DNA from: Hahella sp. KA22
GTDB lineage: Bacteria; Pseudomonadota; Gammaproteobacteria; Pseudomonadales; Oleiphilaceae
Reading direction: 5' to 3'
DNA length: 64,000 bases
Assembly: GCF_004135205.1 (NCBI RefSeq)
Contig: NZ_CP035490.1
Coordinates: 4,507,644-4,571,643, forward strand
Shown here piece after piece: positions 63,008 through 64,000 of this stretch. How positions within the stretch are numbered: position 1 is the first letter of the stretch; each line of letters begins with the position of its first letter. The position numbers and the translations under genes are program-made. The notes below the pieces were generated by a model. The model ran no database searches and was not told where the DNA came from. It saw only the letters and a list, made by a program, of their open reading frames with translations.

Positions 63008-63130
63008 CTAGTTTCGTGTAGAGCCCCATAAATCTTCAAACTCACTTTGCGTAATCTGTTTTGCATCAAGATGTTCTTTGCCGCATTTTAGGTTTTCATC
63101 GGTTAATTCTGGCGGATCTGTGAAGTCAGA
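63008..63130 (-). pseudogene. Decayed 3' gene fragment
   Basis: 41 codons reading SDFTDPPELTDENLKCGKEH and on to EDLWGSTRN-stop. The composition looks like protein, but the same frame is closed by TAG just upstream (63131), which separates it from another short coding-like piece (LEAAALHEEKDE). There is no start. Probably the remains of a gene. Confidence 0.35.
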
Positions 63131-63335
63131 CTATTCATCCTTCTCTTCGTGTAGCGCTGCAGCCTCAAGATCGCCATCTATTCAACTATTACGATTAATT
63201 ACTCCATCAACCATTTATAGAAGAAAGCTACTTGTTTGCCTGATTAATCGTACCTTGGATGCGTATTCAGTGCTGGAAAGATTAAATTTGAAGGCGTATA
63301 CAACTGTATTACGTAAATGTTAAACCTAAAACATG

Positions 63336-64000
63336 TTAACTTTTGTTTTTCAGAGATATCATATCGTCAAGCCGCTTCTTATACTCTTGGGAAAGTTCAA
63401 CAAAAACATTAGACATAAACTCATTTATGGCTTCGTCTACTGCCTTAGGGATATTGTTGTCTTGTTTGTAGTACTCACAACTAATCGCGCTCGGCTCAAA
63501 TATAATCGCAAGATCATGGTCATCTGAAATTGGGGCGTGCCATTCTACTTCGACTGCTTTTTCAGGCAGTTTTGCTAGAATCACATACCAGTTACAACCG
63601 TTGATATTTACGATATCAATCTCATTCTCTGTTTGAGGATAACGCCAGAAGTCGCGTTCCGGGTCTACCGGCCTGACCTTTTTATTTCTGCGCGCCCTAG
63701 TATCTCTATTGAGGCTTCCCCACATATCCTCACAATACTGTAACAGCCACTGCGACATAGCGCTTTGAATGAAAAAGCTGTCAACTTTCTGAAAGTGTGG
63801 GTGTCGTCGACGTAGTTTAATGCTTGTAACGGTCAGGCCAATTGCACCTTTTCCGAAAGGTCTGTCCCAAAATTTCCATCCCGTTGTCAATAGCTCAAGA
63901 GACATTCCTTTCTTGCTGCTCCAGACTTTAAATAGATCATCCTTATATATATCAATATGCTCAGGAGCCACCTTCAAAGCAGAAGATATTTCATGTGGGG
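63336..64000 (-). CDS. Immunity-like partner protein, copy 3 (5' end outside window)
   Basis: The frame runs off the window end. The first visible codons read PHEISSALKVAPEHIDIYKDD, which aligns with CPPHE and IYNDT of copy 1 and with CPPNE and IYKDS of copy 2, so about 40 N-terminal residues lie outside. Shared blocks are KKGMSLELL, RPFGKGAIG, LRRRHPHF, MWGSLNRD, ERDFWRYP, a Trp in NWYVIL and PISDDHDL. In mid-protein it is nearer copy 1 (WGSLNRD) and in other blocks nearer copy 2. A toxin-like gene would be expected just upstream, beyond 64000. Confidence 0.7.
   Translation of the reverse strand, partial: PHEISSALKVAPEHIDIYKDDLFKVWSSKKGMSLELLTTGWKFWDRPFGKGAIGLTVTSIKLRRRHPHFQKVDSFFIQSAMSQWLLQYCEDMWGSLNRDTRARRNKKVRPVDPERDFWRYPQTENEIDIVNINGCNWYVILAKLPEKAVEVEWHAPISDDHDLAIIFEPSAISCEYYKQDNNIPKAVDEAINEFMSNVFVELSQEYKKRLDDMISLKNKS

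Larger units (their letters stand above)
62911..63335. other. Gene-poor stretch in the orphan-gene region
   Basis: 425 bases with no intact gene. It holds the second 26-bp repeat, a short decayed reading frame (63008-63130, - strand) and AT-rich sequence that gives only short open frames on either strand. Confidence 0.5.

Overview
The window looks like chromosomal DNA of a free-living, probably marine, gammaproteobacterium. The reasons are GC-rich gene clusters, many two-component and c-di-GMP proteins, TonB-dependent uptake, an NRPS locus and abundant REP-like repeats. Gene content and style suggest a Hahella-like member of the Oceanospirillales, but this is an inference and no rRNA or tRNA is present to test it. 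All functional calls come from reading the sequence; no database search was run.

Layout. (1) 1-10896, + strand: the end of a nonribosomal peptide synthetase operon. The enzymes are C-A-T-C (truncated by the window start), a B12-binding radical SAM enzyme of PhpK type, half-C-A-T-TE, and a TauD/TfdA-type dioxygenase. Reading the adenylation pockets by eye gives Pro and then Tyr as the last two residues. (2) 10900-14777: an AT-richer island with an unrecognised two-gene unit, a possible membrane-active effector followed by an immunity-like partner. The first gene is split by a frameshift, and the unit is followed by a second, internally deleted copy with its own partner. A third partner-like gene runs off the other end of the window (63336-64000). 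(3) 14830-21483, mostly - strand: small housekeeping and hypothetical genes (Coq4-like, GNAT, YdeI-like, DUF1772), a truncated DUF1772 pseudogene, two copies of a REP-flanked repeat that each abut a truncated gene, and a run of ten heptamers. (4) 21484-31393: a TetR operon with a visible operator, an AraC/MFS divergent pair, two periplasmic binding proteins, a PhyH-type oxygenase and a secreted zinc metalloprotease. (5) 31592-40771, - strand: a signalling operon of two large hybrid histidine kinases, a REC-GGDEF cyclase and an Hpt protein. (6) 41028-48272: membrane and secreted hypothetical proteins, including two SecD-P1-like paralogues. (7) 48681-60391, + strand: the most interesting locus. 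It holds a MoeZ-type E1/rhodanese, a JAMM protease and a MoaD/ThiS-like sulfur carrier with a capped C-terminus, as in the thioquinolobactin (QbsCDE) and PDTC systems. These are followed by a two-domain CaiB-type protein, an AMP-ligase, an acyl-CoA dehydrogenase, an MFS transporter, a GH88-like protein, a copper-uptake-associated periplasmic protein and a TonB receptor. Together this suggests synthesis and re-uptake of a thiocarboxylate metallophore, possibly for copper. (8) 60454-64000, - strand: AT-richer orphan and immunity-like genes with a repeated 26-bp element.

The genes within regions 1, 5 and 7 are tightly packed (ATGA overlaps, gaps of a few bases) and should be co-transcribed.
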